Source: Mucilaginibacter endophyticus (lineage in GTDB: Bacteria > Bacteroidota > Bacteroidia > Sphingobacteriales > Sphingobacteriaceae). Taken from it: a stretch of DNA of 64,000 nucleotides. Under the pieces are notes generated by a model. The model searched no databases, was not told the DNA's origin, and saw only the letters and a program-made list of their open reading frames with translations. The stretch lies in assembly GCF_003351025.1 (NCBI RefSeq), contig NZ_QPCG01000005.1, forward strand, positions 211,932-275,931, written 5' to 3'. This document shows positions 8,650-17,370 of the stretch, piece by piece. The position numbers and the translations under genes were made by a program. Numbering within the stretch: position 1 is the stretch's first letter; the number at the start of each line of letters is the position of its first letter.

Positions 8650-9972
8650 TCAGCGCGCAACCCTCCAGATCTTATTTCCCGCATCATCGGCCACCAGTAA
8701 TGATCCATCTTTTGCTACAGCCACGCCAACCGGGCGACCGTATACTTTTCGCTTTGCGGTATCGGCAATAAAGCCCGTTAAAAAATCTACCGTTTGGCCG
8801 GTAGGTTTATTGTTGCTAAACGGGACAAAAACTACTTTATAACCTACCAGTTTTGAACTGTTCCATGAGCCATGTTGCCCTATGAAAGCCCCGTTTTGAT
8901 ATTCTTGCAGAAAGCGTGTACCGTTATAGAAAGCTAAACCAAGTGATGCGGTATGCGAACCAAGGGCCACATCCGGAATGATAGTCTTTTTAACCATTTC
9001 CGGGTTTGGGTCTTTCTGTTTCAATACCGGATCTTCATGCTGGCCGAAGTAGGCCCAGGGCCAGCCATAAAACCCACCATCTTTAACACTGGTCAGGTAA
9101 TCGGGCACAAGCTGATCTCCGAGATCGTCACGTTCGTTTACGGAAGTATACAAAACACCAGTGCCCGGCTGAATATCGATACCTGCAGGGTTACGCAAGC
9201 CTGAAGCATAAACCCGTTCGCCTGTGCCGTCAAGATTAATTTCCAGGATATCGGCCCGGCGCTTCTCGTTCGCTATCCCATGCTCGGCAACGTTACTGCC
9301 TGATCCTACCGAAACATATATTTTAATGCCATCGGCGCTCAGGTGAATATTGCGGGTCCAGTGATTGTTATAGCCGCCGGCGGGCAGATCTAATATTTTA
9401 ATGCCTTTACCGGTTACTTTCATCTCGCCCATTTTATAGGGGTAACGCCACAAACCATCCGTGTTGGCAACGTAAAACCATTCGCCGGCGATAAGCATAC
9501 CATAGGGTTGGTTCAACCCGCTCAGAAAAACGGTTTTTGAATCTGGCATGCCATCGCCGTTGGTGTCCTTAAACAGCAGGATCTTGTTGGCGCTCTTGCC
9601 GTAATTTTGTGATTTACTCACTCCAACAATATCAGCGCCAATCTTTTTTATCCCGCTGAGTTCGGTATTGGCTTCGGATACAAATACATCGCCGTTTGAG
9701 GCTACGTAAATATTACGCGGATTATCTAATCCATCGGCATAAAGACTTACCGAAAAACCTGCAGGCGCAACCGGGGTTTTACCTTTTGGCCAGCCAATAA
9801 CATCGCAAAAGTTTTTTACAGCCTTGGTTTCATATGGTGCAGCCAGTTTAACTTCCTGATCGCTTTTGTTAATAACCGTATCGGCATTGTTATAATTAGC
9901 CGGCTTTTTATGCTTGCAGGCCATAAGCATGGAACCGATAATAAAAGGAAATATGATGAGGCTGTTTTTCAT
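8650..9972 (-). CDS. PQQ-type sugar dehydrogenase / sorbosone dehydrogenase family lipoprotein
   Basis: A 440-residue protein with a lipoprotein signal: the lipobox ends in Cys19 of GSMLMACKHKK, so it is probably anchored in the outer or inner membrane on the periplasmic side. The rest is a six-bladed beta-propeller of the soluble glucose/sorbosone dehydrogenase family. Motifs include GLDNPRNIYVASNGDVFVSEAN, HWTRNIHLSADG, ASGLRNPAGIDIQPGTGVLYTSVNERD, DGGFYGWPWAYFG and GQHGSWNSS. Such enzymes oxidise sugars with pyrroloquinoline quinone. PQQ biosynthesis genes are not in the window, and the natural substrate is unknown. It is on the same strand as the TonB receptor, 152 bases upstream of it. 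Confidence 0.85.
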   Translation of the reverse strand: MKNSLIIFPFIIGSMLMACKHKKPANYNNADTVINKSDQEVKLAAPYETKAVKNFCDVIGWPKGKTPVAPAGFSVSLYADGLDNPRNIYVASNGDVFVSEANTELSGIKKIGADIVGVSKSQNYGKSANKILLFKDTNGDGMPDSKTVFLSGLNQPYGMLIAGEWFYVANTDGLWRYPYKMGEMKVTGKGIKILDLPAGGYNNHWTRNIHLSADGIKIYVSVGSGSNVAEHGIANEKRRADILEINLDGTGERVYASGLRNPAGIDIQPGTGVLYTSVNERDDLGDQLVPDYLTSVKDGGFYGWPWAYFGQHEDPVLKQKDPNPEMVKKTIIPDVALGSHTASLGLAFYNGTRFLQEYQNGAFIGQHGSWNSSKLVGYKVVFVPFSNNKPTGQTVDFLTGFIADTAKRKVYGRPVGVAVAKDGSLLVADDAGNKIWRVAR

Positions 9973-10145
9973 TTCAGTAGGGTTTTGTATACTAATAATT
10001 AACTTTCCAAGGGCTGGGATTGTTTGGGCTAAATGATTGTTTTGCAGGGTGTAATATATTCACGCTTTAATAGCTTTTTATGCATCGGCGTAAACAAAAA
10101 AATATATTTTTGGTGGCTCGATGTTTTTTATTTTCCAAACCATTA

Positions 10146-12140
10146 ATGCGTTTTACCCCCGTTAAATTATTTCTGTTAATATTGCTTGCCTTTGCATTTA
10201 CTCATGCGCAGGTAAACGCGCAAGCAGTTGTTTGTAATGGAAGTCTTGGCGATCCGGTATTTAAACTTGATTTTGGATCAGGACAAGGATATGGCGCCCC
10301 CCTGGGAAATGATGTAACTGATTTTACCTATATACAGGGTTGCCCCGAAGATGGTCAATATACTATAGTAAATACAACTAACATAAACGTGAATAATGGC
10401 TATGGTAATTGCCATCCGGAAGGGTGGCAAGTTGTAACTCATGATCATACAGGCAATACTAATGGGTACATGATGCTTGTTAATGCTTCGCAAGACCCAA
10501 AAAAATTCTTTACTTATAAAATTAGTGCCGGAACGCTTTGTCAGAATACCAAGTATGAATTTTCGGCGTGGGTTTTTAACCTGATATTCCAGGCGCATGC
10601 AGGCCCTGGCGTTCATGAGCCTGATATTACTTTTGTAATAACTAATGCCAACGGCGAAAAAACCACGTATGATACCGGCGAAATTCCGGCAAGCAGCGAT
10701 CCGGAAGATTGGCGCCGGTATAGCATGTTGTTTTCTACCGGTTCTGGTAATAACGAAATTACCATTGAAATGATCAATAACGAACCCGGCCTAAATGGGA
10801 ACGATTTGATGCTTGATGATATCCAATTTAGGCCCTGTGGCCCAACTATGCCGGTCGGCTTTTCAGACATTGCTACCAATATGCCGCAGGATGTATGTGT
10901 GGGGGAAACAAAGAATTTTACCCTGGTATCAAGGGTAGGGAACGATTATACAGATACAAGGCTGCAATGGCAAAAACTAAATCCTAACGGTAACTGGGAT
11001 GACCTGCCCGGAGCAACCGGCGCGCAACTTCCTGTTTCTGTCACAAACAGCACACCTGTAGGGACTTATGAGTACAGGCTTGCGGCTGCCGATGGGAATA
11101 ACATTAACTCACCAACCTGCCGTACTTATTCACAGTCGCTTACTATAAGGGTTAATGCTTACCCAGATAAACCATCAATCATCGCTCCCCCAGTGTGCGA
11201 AGGCGATGCGCTTACACTCACCGCTACGCCGGGTGCAATAAGATATGAATGGACTGGACCGGGTGTTACCGAAGCTAATAAAGCTCAGAACCCGCTGGTA
11301 ATTGATAATGCATCTGCGGTGGATATAGGGGACTACCAGGTTACCGTTTTTTCGGTCGGCGACTGTTCAAGAACATCGGATAAACTGCATGCGGTTGTGA
11401 ATTTAAAACCTGTAATAACCGTTAATGCGCCCCCGCCAATTTGCAAGGGTAGCGCGACTATCATTAGCGCGGATGCTCCCGACGCAAAAAGCTATAGCTG
11501 GTTGCCGGTTACCGGGTTGTCGGATCCTGCTGCAAAAAGTCCTGCCGCGAAACCTGCGGAAACCACTACCTATACCGTAACTGTAACCAGTAATGAAGGT
11601 TGTACATCAACCAAACAGGTAACTGTAACCGTTATGCCTGTTCCTGAAGCCAGTATAAGCTCGCAGAAAAAGATTTTTGAAGGCCAGTCGGTAGTGCTGG
11701 ATGCCGAAACACAGTATGCCGATACTTACTTGTGGACGCCAGCCGAGGGGCTTGATGATCCGACAAAAATGAACCCCGTTGCCAGCCCTACCGATGATAT
11801 TACCTATACGCTGAAAGCCTCGTCGGGCATTGGATGCGGGTCTGTCAGTGTCAGTGTTTTTGTAAGGGTTTATAAAAAAATAGTCATTCCAACTACGTTT
11901 TCGCCCAATGGCGATGGTTTAAACGACTACTGGGATATTGAGGCTTTATCAACGTATCCGGAAAGTACAATGAATGTGTTTAGCCGCAGCGGGCAAAAAG
12001 TATACACCTCTATCGGTTATGATAAACCCTGGAATGGCGCCTACAAAGGATATGTTTTGCCTTCGGGGACTTACTACTACGTCATCGACCTTAAAAATGG
12101 TGCGCCATTATTATCGGGCTGGGTGTTTATTGTGCATTGA
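10146..12140 (+). CDS. Secreted multi-domain protein with type IX secretion (type B) sorting domain
   Basis: A 664-residue secreted protein. The start at 10146 is chosen because it gives a clean signal peptide (MRFTPVKLFLLILLAFAFTHAQ); an upstream in-frame ATG at 10080 would add 22 charged residues. After the signal comes a lectin-like domain (about 25-240) with FKLDFGSGQGYG and GNDLMLDDIQFRPCGP. Two or three Ig/PKD-like modules follow at about 250-575. The C-terminal gliding-motility-type domain contains TTFSPNGDGLNDYWDI, then PWNG, and ends SGWVFIVH. That domain is the export signal for the type IX system and places the protein on the cell surface or outside. The next gene is a paralogue lacking the Ig modules. 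Confidence 0.85.
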   Translation: MRFTPVKLFLLILLAFAFTHAQVNAQAVVCNGSLGDPVFKLDFGSGQGYGAPLGNDVTDFTYIQGCPEDGQYTIVNTTNINVNNGYGNCHPEGWQVVTHDHTGNTNGYMMLVNASQDPKKFFTYKISAGTLCQNTKYEFSAWVFNLIFQAHAGPGVHEPDITFVITNANGEKTTYDTGEIPASSDPEDWRRYSMLFSTGSGNNEITIEMINNEPGLNGNDLMLDDIQFRPCGPTMPVGFSDIATNMPQDVCVGETKNFTLVSRVGNDYTDTRLQWQKLNPNGNWDDLPGATGAQLPVSVTNSTPVGTYEYRLAAADGNNINSPTCRTYSQSLTIRVNAYPDKPSIIAPPVCEGDALTLTATPGAIRYEWTGPGVTEANKAQNPLVIDNASAVDIGDYQVTVFSVGDCSRTSDKLHAVVNLKPVITVNAPPPICKGSATIISADAPDAKSYSWLPVTGLSDPAAKSPAAKPAETTTYTVTVTSNEGCTSTKQVTVTVMPVPEASISSQKKIFEGQSVVLDAETQYADTYLWTPAEGLDDPTKMNPVASPTDDITYTLKASSGIGCGSVSVSVFVRVYKKIVIPTTFSPNGDGLNDYWDIEALSTYPESTMNVFSRSGQKVYTSIGYDKPWNGAYKGYVLPSGTYYYVIDLKNGAPLLSGWVFIVH

Positions 12141-12254
12141 TTTTGATGACCCGATATTACCAGTATAGTATATCGAAATAAAAACTGACCGTTGAGTTCT
12201 GCCTTTTACCGGGCGCTTGAACTTACCTTTAAAGTTTTAAGTGTTGATCTGGTC

Positions 12255-13175
12255 ATGCAGGCGCGTTTTTCCCCGGTTTTTTTTCTGTTGATATTGTTTT
12301 ATACGAATGTCTTTGCCCAAAGTACGGATTGTACCGGCAAGTTGGGGCATTGGCTATTTAAAGAAGATTTTGGCTCTGGCACAGGTCATGGCCCTGCCTT
12401 ACCGGCAGGTGTTACTAACATGGCATATACGCCATATTGCCCTGCCGATGGATTTTACACACTGGTTAACGCTTCTGAAGGTTGTTCGGAAGAGTCATGG
12501 CATAAAGTAATGCATGATCATACCGGGAATAGCAACGGCTATATGATGATGATCAACGCGTCGAACGAGCCGAGTATGTTTTTTACCCGAATGGTGCCCT
12601 CTCTCTGCCCGGCTACTACCTATGAGTTTTCGGCATATATCCTTAACTTGTTAAAAAACACGGTGATTGGCCCAACGGTGCAACAGCCCGATATCCTTTT
12701 TTCTATTGAAAAAACAACCGGCGAAGTACTTGAAACGTTGCGTACCGGGCCAATTCCTGCTACATCGGGCCCGGTTTGGAAAAAATATAACCTGGTTTTT
12801 AAAACGCCTGATGACGTAAGCAGCCTGGTATTGAAAATTAGCAACAGTGCTCCCGGAGGCCCGGGTAATGATCTGATGCTGGATGATATTGAGTTTATAA
12901 CAAGCGCACCCAAATTAAGTATTCCCACCATGTTTTCACCCAACGGCGATGGCGTTAACGATGTTTGGGATATCACTAACCTTGATGCTTATACCGATTG
13001 TGTTTTAACAGTTTATGACCGCGGAGGAAGTATTGTTTTTAAAAGTGTTGGCTACAGTACGCCATGGAATGGTACAAGAAACGGATCACTCCTTGATATG
13101 GGGACTTATTATTATATGATCGATCTTAAAACCGGAACCCGAAGGATATCAGGATGGGTGTTTTTGATGAGGTGA
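12255..13175 (+). CDS. Paralogue of the preceding secreted protein, short form with type IX sorting domain
   Basis: A 306-residue protein with signal peptide MQARFSPVFFLLILFYTNVFAQ. The ATG at 12255 was preferred over an upstream TTG. It has the same N-terminal lectin-like domain as its neighbour (FKEDFGSGTGHG, SWHKVMHDHTGNSNGYMMMINAS, GNDLMLDDIEF) joined directly to the C-terminal sorting domain (IPTMFSPNGDGVNDVWDI, ending SGWVFLMR). The Ig-like modules of the neighbour are absent. The pair is probably a tandem duplication followed by loss or gain of the middle modules. Only 114 bases separate the two genes and no terminator is seen, so they may be cotranscribed. The ligand is unknown. Confidence 0.83.
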   Translation: MQARFSPVFFLLILFYTNVFAQSTDCTGKLGHWLFKEDFGSGTGHGPALPAGVTNMAYTPYCPADGFYTLVNASEGCSEESWHKVMHDHTGNSNGYMMMINASNEPSMFFTRMVPSLCPATTYEFSAYILNLLKNTVIGPTVQQPDILFSIEKTTGEVLETLRTGPIPATSGPVWKKYNLVFKTPDDVSSLVLKISNSAPGGPGNDLMLDDIEFITSAPKLSIPTMFSPNGDGVNDVWDITNLDAYTDCVLTVYDRGGSIVFKSVGYSTPWNGTRNGSLLDMGTYYYMIDLKTGTRRISGWVFLMR

Positions 13176-13229
13176 TTTGGGGGGAATGATTTAACAATGC
13201 AATCTATAGGCAAAAAACGACTTAAAAAC

Positions 13230-13316
13230 CATGTCATTGCGAGGAACGAAGCAATCGCACGGAAGCAAATCCGCCCTGTATAGCATGCGGTTGCCACGCT
13301 TCGCTCGCAATGACAT
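13230..13316. repeat. Palindromic repeat, family A
   Basis: Begins CATGTCATTGCGAGG and ends CTCGCAATGACAT. It lies between the convergent type IX cargo gene and the FMN reductase gene. Confidence 0.82.
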
Positions 13317-13348
13317 ATTTATTTGTTATGTCACTGAAATCAATCCAA

Positions 13349-13870
13349 TCAAAACTTAATGATCTTTTCAATCTGTTCGTCTACAAACTTGATGGTATCG
13401 GGTTTAAACAGGTTTCCTTCCTCGTCAAACTCTTTGTGTATGGCGGCTATATGCAGTTTAAGCGCCATGATGTTAAGGTGCAGGTAATGACAAACGCCGG
13501 TAAAATGATCAACACCCCTGATGTTACCATATTTGCCTGATGATAGGCCAACTAAAGCAGCTTTTTTGTCATAAAAACTTTGAGGGAAACTGCAGGCATC
13601 AATAAAAACCTTGAGTACGCCCGGAAAGCTGCCGTTATATTCAGGTATAAGAAATATAAACTTATCGGTATCGGTAACTATTTGCTGGATAGGTTCAAAC
13701 TCCGCGCTGCGTTTATTGTATAAGTCGGTTTCAATAATGTTTGGAGGCAGTTGAGCAAGAGATAAAATGCCTGCTTCTACACCTTTTTCGCGTAGTTTTT
13801 GTTGATAAACATGCGCCAGTTTAAGTGTTGAACTTCCGGGCCTGTTTGTTGACGCTATAATGGTTATCAT
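13349..13870 (-). CDS. NADPH-dependent FMN reductase family protein
   Basis: A 173-residue flavodoxin-fold protein. The FMN phosphate-binding loop is visible at the N-terminus (IIASTNRPGSSTLKLA), and the isoalloxazine-binding PEYNGSFPGVLKVFID lies at about residues 98-113. GLSSGKYGNIRG follows at about 129-140. The family includes chromate and azo reductases and NAD(P)H:quinone reductases; the true substrate cannot be read from sequence. It is divergent from parA. The ATG is immediately clear and the length is typical. Confidence 0.85.
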   Translation of the reverse strand: MITIIASTNRPGSSTLKLAHVYQQKLREKGVEAGILSLAQLPPNIIETDLYNKRSAEFEPIQQIVTDTDKFIFLIPEYNGSFPGVLKVFIDACSFPQSFYDKKAALVGLSSGKYGNIRGVDHFTGVCHYLHLNIMALKLHIAAIHKEFDEEGNLFKPDTIKFVDEQIEKIIKF

Positions 13871-14169
13871 TTATTATTGGTAAATTGCTGCATGATCTGG
13901 TCAGTGATATCGTTGGTTTTTAACTGTTAACTTTTTGTTAATGAGTTAATTGTTTTTAAATATGATTTAAGTAATAATATTAAAAACTTACCCTGCCGAT
14001 ATTTTACTAATTGATCAATATTGTTTGTAAATAGACAAAAGCTGTGGAATTCTACATTATTTAATTCCGTATCTTTATCACCGGATAAAAACTTTACGAA
14101 AGTAGAAATTTCTGTTTCTATTTAACGTTGTTATAAATCACAGAACTATAAATTTTTTTAAACTATAGA
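13871..14169. other. AT-rich divergent intergenic region upstream of parA
   Basis: 299 bases of AT-rich DNA between the divergent FMN reductase and parA genes. It contains a small palindrome, AGAAATTTCT (about 14104), and must hold both promoters, but no full TTG/TAnnTTTG pair was found by eye. No parS-like TGTTTCACGTGAAACA was seen here. Confidence 0.4.
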
Positions 14170-14973
14170 ATGAGTAAAATAATTGCTTTAGCCAACCAGA
14201 AAGGCGGCGTAGGGAAAACTACATCATCTATAAATCTGGCTGCAAGTTTAGCTGTATTAGATTATAAAACTTTGCTGGTTGATGCCGATCCTCAGGCTAA
14301 CTCAACTTCGGGTATTGGTTTCGATCCCCGTAATATTAAAAATAGTATTTATGAATGTATCATCAATGAGGTTGACCCTCATGAGGCCATTCAGAAAACA
14401 GATACCCCAAACCTTGATTTATTACCTGCGCACATTGACCTGGTAGGTGCCGAAATTGAGATGATCAATTTAAGCGGCCGCGAGTACAAAATGAAACAGG
14501 TATTTGACAAGGTGCGCGATGAGTATGATTTTATCATCATTGATTGTTCGCCTTCATTAGGTTTGATCACCATTAACGCCTTAACCGCTGCCGATTCGGT
14601 AATTGTACCGGTACAGTGCGAGTATTTCGCGTTAGAGGGCTTGGGCAAATTGTTAAATACCATCAAAATTGTTCAGTCGCGCCTTAACCCGCAACTGGAG
14701 ATAGAGGGTATCCTGTTAACCATGTACGATGTACGTTTACGCCTGAGCAACCAGGTAGTGGATGAGGTTAAAACCCACTTTGAGGATATGGTTTTTGATA
14801 CCATTATACAACGTAACACCCGTTTAAGCGAGGCGCCAAGCTTTGGTGTATCGGTAATTATGCATGATGCTACATGTAAGGGTGCAATTAATTATTTAAA
14901 CCTTGCCCGCGAAATTTTGGAAAAAAACGGATTGGTTAAAGGTGAATCGGCAACAGCTACAGCAATAGTATAG
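14170..14973 (+). CDS. parA: Chromosome partitioning ATPase ParA (Soj)
   Basis: A 267-residue ParA/MinD-family ATPase that binds DNA non-specifically in its ATP form and, with ParB, segregates replication origins. The deviant Walker A motif KGGVGKTTSS is at residues 11-20, followed by LLVDADPQANSTSG and the Walker B-like FIIIDCSPSLGLITINAL. The short N-terminus without a helix-turn-helix is typical of chromosomal ParA, not plasmid types. parB starts 3 bases after the parA stop. ParAB genes are usually near the origin of replication, but no dnaA or rRNA is seen in the window. Confidence 0.96.
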   Translation: MSKIIALANQKGGVGKTTSSINLAASLAVLDYKTLLVDADPQANSTSGIGFDPRNIKNSIYECIINEVDPHEAIQKTDTPNLDLLPAHIDLVGAEIEMINLSGREYKMKQVFDKVRDEYDFIIIDCSPSLGLITINALTAADSVIVPVQCEYFALEGLGKLLNTIKIVQSRLNPQLEIEGILLTMYDVRLRLSNQVVDEVKTHFEDMVFDTIIQRNTRLSEAPSFGVSVIMHDATCKGAINYLNLAREILEKNGLVKGESATATAIV

Positions 14974-14976
14974 TAA

Positions 14977-15888
14977 ATGAGTGGTGAAAAGAGAAATGCC
15001 CTGGGCAAGGGACTGAGTGCGCTATTGAATGACACGCCTAACGTACAACCATACCAAAACAGAAATAAAGAAACAGCAAGCCCTGCCGAGGTCAATGACC
15101 TTGGCTCGGTTAATGAAATAAAACTGGCCGAGATTGAGGTTAATCCCTTTCAACCGCGTACCGATTTTGACGAGCAGGCGCTGACTGAACTTTCAGAGTC
15201 GATCAAGCTTCAGGGTTTAATTCAGCCAATTACGCTTAGGAAATTAGGCGCTCATAGATACCAGCTGATTTCGGGCGAACGTCGTTTCCGAGCGTCGAAG
15301 CTGGCTGGCTTAACCCAGATCCCGGCGTACGTACGTACGGCCAATGATCAGCAAATGCTGGAAATGGCGCTTATCGAAAACATTCAGCGTGAAAACCTGA
15401 ATGCCATTGAGGTAGCCCTGAGCTTTCAGCGGATGATTGAGGAATGTAACCTGAAACAGGAAGAATTGGGCGACAGGGTAAGCAAAAACCGCTCGACAGT
15501 TACCAATTACCTGAGGCTTTTAAGGTTGCCGCCGGTTATCCAGGCTTCTATTCGTGATGGCGAGCTTACTATGGGCCATGCCAAAGCTATTTTAACACTA
15601 ACCGATCCTGCGAAACAATTATTTATACATCAGCATATTATAAAGGAAGGTTTATCCGTTCGTAAGGTTGAAGAATTGGTAAGGGATATGCAAAAGGCAC
15701 CTGTAAAAAAGGAGGGTAAACAACCCGAGCCGGTATCGTACCAATTGCAAAAGATCCAGGATGATCTTGCTTCAAAATTTAGTACAAGGGTAAAACTAAA
15801 AGTAGGCAGCCGCGGAAGCGGTGTTATCGAGATCCCTTTCCTTTCGGAAGATGATCTTGGCCGCATCCTTGAAATGCTTGATTGGTAA
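14977..15888 (+). CDS. parB: Chromosome partitioning protein ParB (Spo0J)
   Basis: A 303-residue CTP-dependent DNA clamp that loads at parS and stimulates ParA. The N-terminal ParA-stimulating segment GKGLSALL is present. The CTP-binding ParB domain includes NPFQPRTDFDE, LIQPITLRKLGAHRYQLISGERRFRA and ENIQRENLN. A helix-turn-helix segment lies near QEELGDRVSKNRSTVTNYLRLLRLP, and a C-terminal dimerisation part ends the protein. The size and order are standard. It is cotranscribed with parA. Confidence 0.96.
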   Translation: MSGEKRNALGKGLSALLNDTPNVQPYQNRNKETASPAEVNDLGSVNEIKLAEIEVNPFQPRTDFDEQALTELSESIKLQGLIQPITLRKLGAHRYQLISGERRFRASKLAGLTQIPAYVRTANDQQMLEMALIENIQRENLNAIEVALSFQRMIEECNLKQEELGDRVSKNRSTVTNYLRLLRLPPVIQASIRDGELTMGHAKAILTLTDPAKQLFIHQHIIKEGLSVRKVEELVRDMQKAPVKKEGKQPEPVSYQLQKIQDDLASKFSTRVKLKVGSRGSGVIEIPFLSEDDLGRILEMLDW

Positions 15889-15903
15889 TTGTTAATTTTA
15901 AAA

Positions 15904-16581
15904 ATGTATAAATTCCTGTTTTTTTTAGGTGTATTCACTTTTTTTATTTTTGCCGCCCAGGCTCAGATAGCTGATAGTACGGGGACTAAAAAAAGTGATA
16001 CGCTAAAAGTAAAGCATCCTGTTAAAACGCCATCGGGCTCATTCGCCCCAAAAATTGATCCCGCTAAAGAAAAGATCTATCACCCGGATAGTAATCATAT
16101 CCCGCATAAGGCAGTAATCCATTCATTAATGGTGCCGGGTTGGGGCCAGGTATATAACCGCAGGTGGTGGAAAGTGCCATTGATTTATGGTGGCTTAGGG
16201 CTGTTAACTTCGGCTATTATATACAACCAGCATTACTATAACGAATACCTGATATTATCAAGGTATCGTCAGGGTACTCCGGCCAAGCCGGGCGATCCGT
16301 ATTACGCCGAATCAATTCAGTATGCGCAGGTACCTGATGCCAACCTGAATGACGCCCGTGAAAACTCAAGGCGTAACCGCGACCTGAGTATCTTTGGATT
16401 TTTGGCGGTATGGGGTATCCAGGCTGTTGATGCTTATATCGATGCCAAGTTTATCCATTCGTACACGGTGGATAATAACCTGTCGTTTAAAGTAACCCCA
16501 GGTTTAATTAATCAGCCGGTATTCGCTCAGGGTGCTAATAATGCTTATATTCCGGGTTTAAAAGTTACCTTTACGTTTTAA
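15904..16581 (+). CDS. DUF5683-like membrane-associated protein downstream of parB
   Basis: A 225-residue protein with signal peptide MYKFLFFLGVFTFFIFAAQAQ. The ATG at 15904 was chosen; an in-frame TTG at 15889 abutting the parB stop would spoil the signal. A Ser/Thr/Lys-rich linker is followed by KAVIHSLMVPGWGQVYNRRWWKVPLIYGGLGLLTSAIIYNQHYYNEY, which resembles the DUF5683 domain, and a second hydrophobic stretch near GFLAVWGIQAVDAYIDAKF. No enzymatic function is known for the family. The position in a parAB-dapB-lepB cluster is common in Bacteroidota, but the functional link is not established. Confidence 0.7.
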   Translation: MYKFLFFLGVFTFFIFAAQAQIADSTGTKKSDTLKVKHPVKTPSGSFAPKIDPAKEKIYHPDSNHIPHKAVIHSLMVPGWGQVYNRRWWKVPLIYGGLGLLTSAIIYNQHYYNEYLILSRYRQGTPAKPGDPYYAESIQYAQVPDANLNDARENSRRNRDLSIFGFLAVWGIQAVDAYIDAKFIHSYTVDNNLSFKVTPGLINQPVFAQGANNAYIPGLKVTFTF

Positions 16582-16604
16582 TAAGGAAAACCACAATACC
16601 TGAA

Positions 16605-17354
16605 ATGAAGATAGCACTACTTGGCTACGGAAAAATGGGCAAGATCATTGAAAAGATTGCCATTAGCCGCAAGCATGAAATTGTACTTACCATTGATCAT
16701 GAAACCCTTCATGACCTTACTCCCGAAAACCTGCAGAAAGCAGATGTTGTAATTGAATTTACCACCCCGGCATCCGTATTATCAAATATTGAGCATTGTT
16801 TTAATGCCGATGTTCCTGTTGTTATAGGCACAACCGGCTGGTATGAGAAATTGCCCGAAGTAAAGCAACAATGTATTGACGGAAACAAGTCGCTGTTATG
16901 GGCATCTAACTTTAGCGTTGGTGTTAACGTGTTTTTTCACGTTAATAAGCTGCTGGCTAAAGTAATGAACAGGTATCCTTATTATGAGGTACAGGTTGAG
17001 GAGATCCATCATACCCAAAAAATGGATTCGCCAAGCGGCACTGCCATAACTATCGCCGAAGGTATTATCAATAATACCGATACCAAAAACGAGTGGGTTA
17101 ATGTTTTAACCACCGATGATAGCGATGCCAATGCTAATGTATCAGCTAACCAATTGCTTATTGAATCATTAAGGATAGACAGCGTACCGGGTACGCATAC
17201 TGTTATTTATGATTCGGAAGTGGATAGTATCGAATTTAAGCATACCGCGCACAACCGTAACGGTTTTGCTTTAGGAGCTGTTTTGGCTGCCGAATGGCTG
17301 CATGACAAAAAAGGCTTTTACTCGGTGGAGGCCATGTTTGATTTTAATAGCTAA
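16605..17354 (+). CDS. dapB: 4-hydroxy-tetrahydrodipicolinate reductase
   Basis: DapB reduces 4-hydroxy-tetrahydrodipicolinate to tetrahydrodipicolinate with NAD(P)H in the lysine/diaminopimelate pathway. The N-terminal Rossmann motif LLGYGKMGKIIEKIA, the VVIGTTGWY segment, ASNFSVGVNVFF, and the catalytic EIHHTQKMDSPSGTAITIAEG are all present. At 249 residues it is slightly shorter than E. coli DapB, as usual for the Bacteroidota type. The ATG at 16605 follows the previous gene by 23 bases, so it is probably in the same transcript. Confidence 0.95.
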   Translation: MKIALLGYGKMGKIIEKIAISRKHEIVLTIDHETLHDLTPENLQKADVVIEFTTPASVLSNIEHCFNADVPVVIGTTGWYEKLPEVKQQCIDGNKSLLWASNFSVGVNVFFHVNKLLAKVMNRYPYYEVQVEEIHHTQKMDSPSGTAITIAEGIINNTDTKNEWVNVLTTDDSDANANVSANQLLIESLRIDSVPGTHTVIYDSEVDSIEFKHTAHNRNGFALGAVLAAEWLHDKKGFYSVEAMFDFNS

Positions 17355-17370
17355 TAAGCTTAAAACATAA

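Noticed and set aside
10080..10145. Upstream ATG for the first type IX cargo gene
   Set aside because: It would place 22 charged residues before the signal peptide; the ATG at 10146 gives a normal signal.
14977..15888. parS site within or near parAB
   Set aside because: No copy of TGTTTCACGTGAAACA or a close variant was found by eye; CACGTG occurrences in the window lack the flanking pattern.
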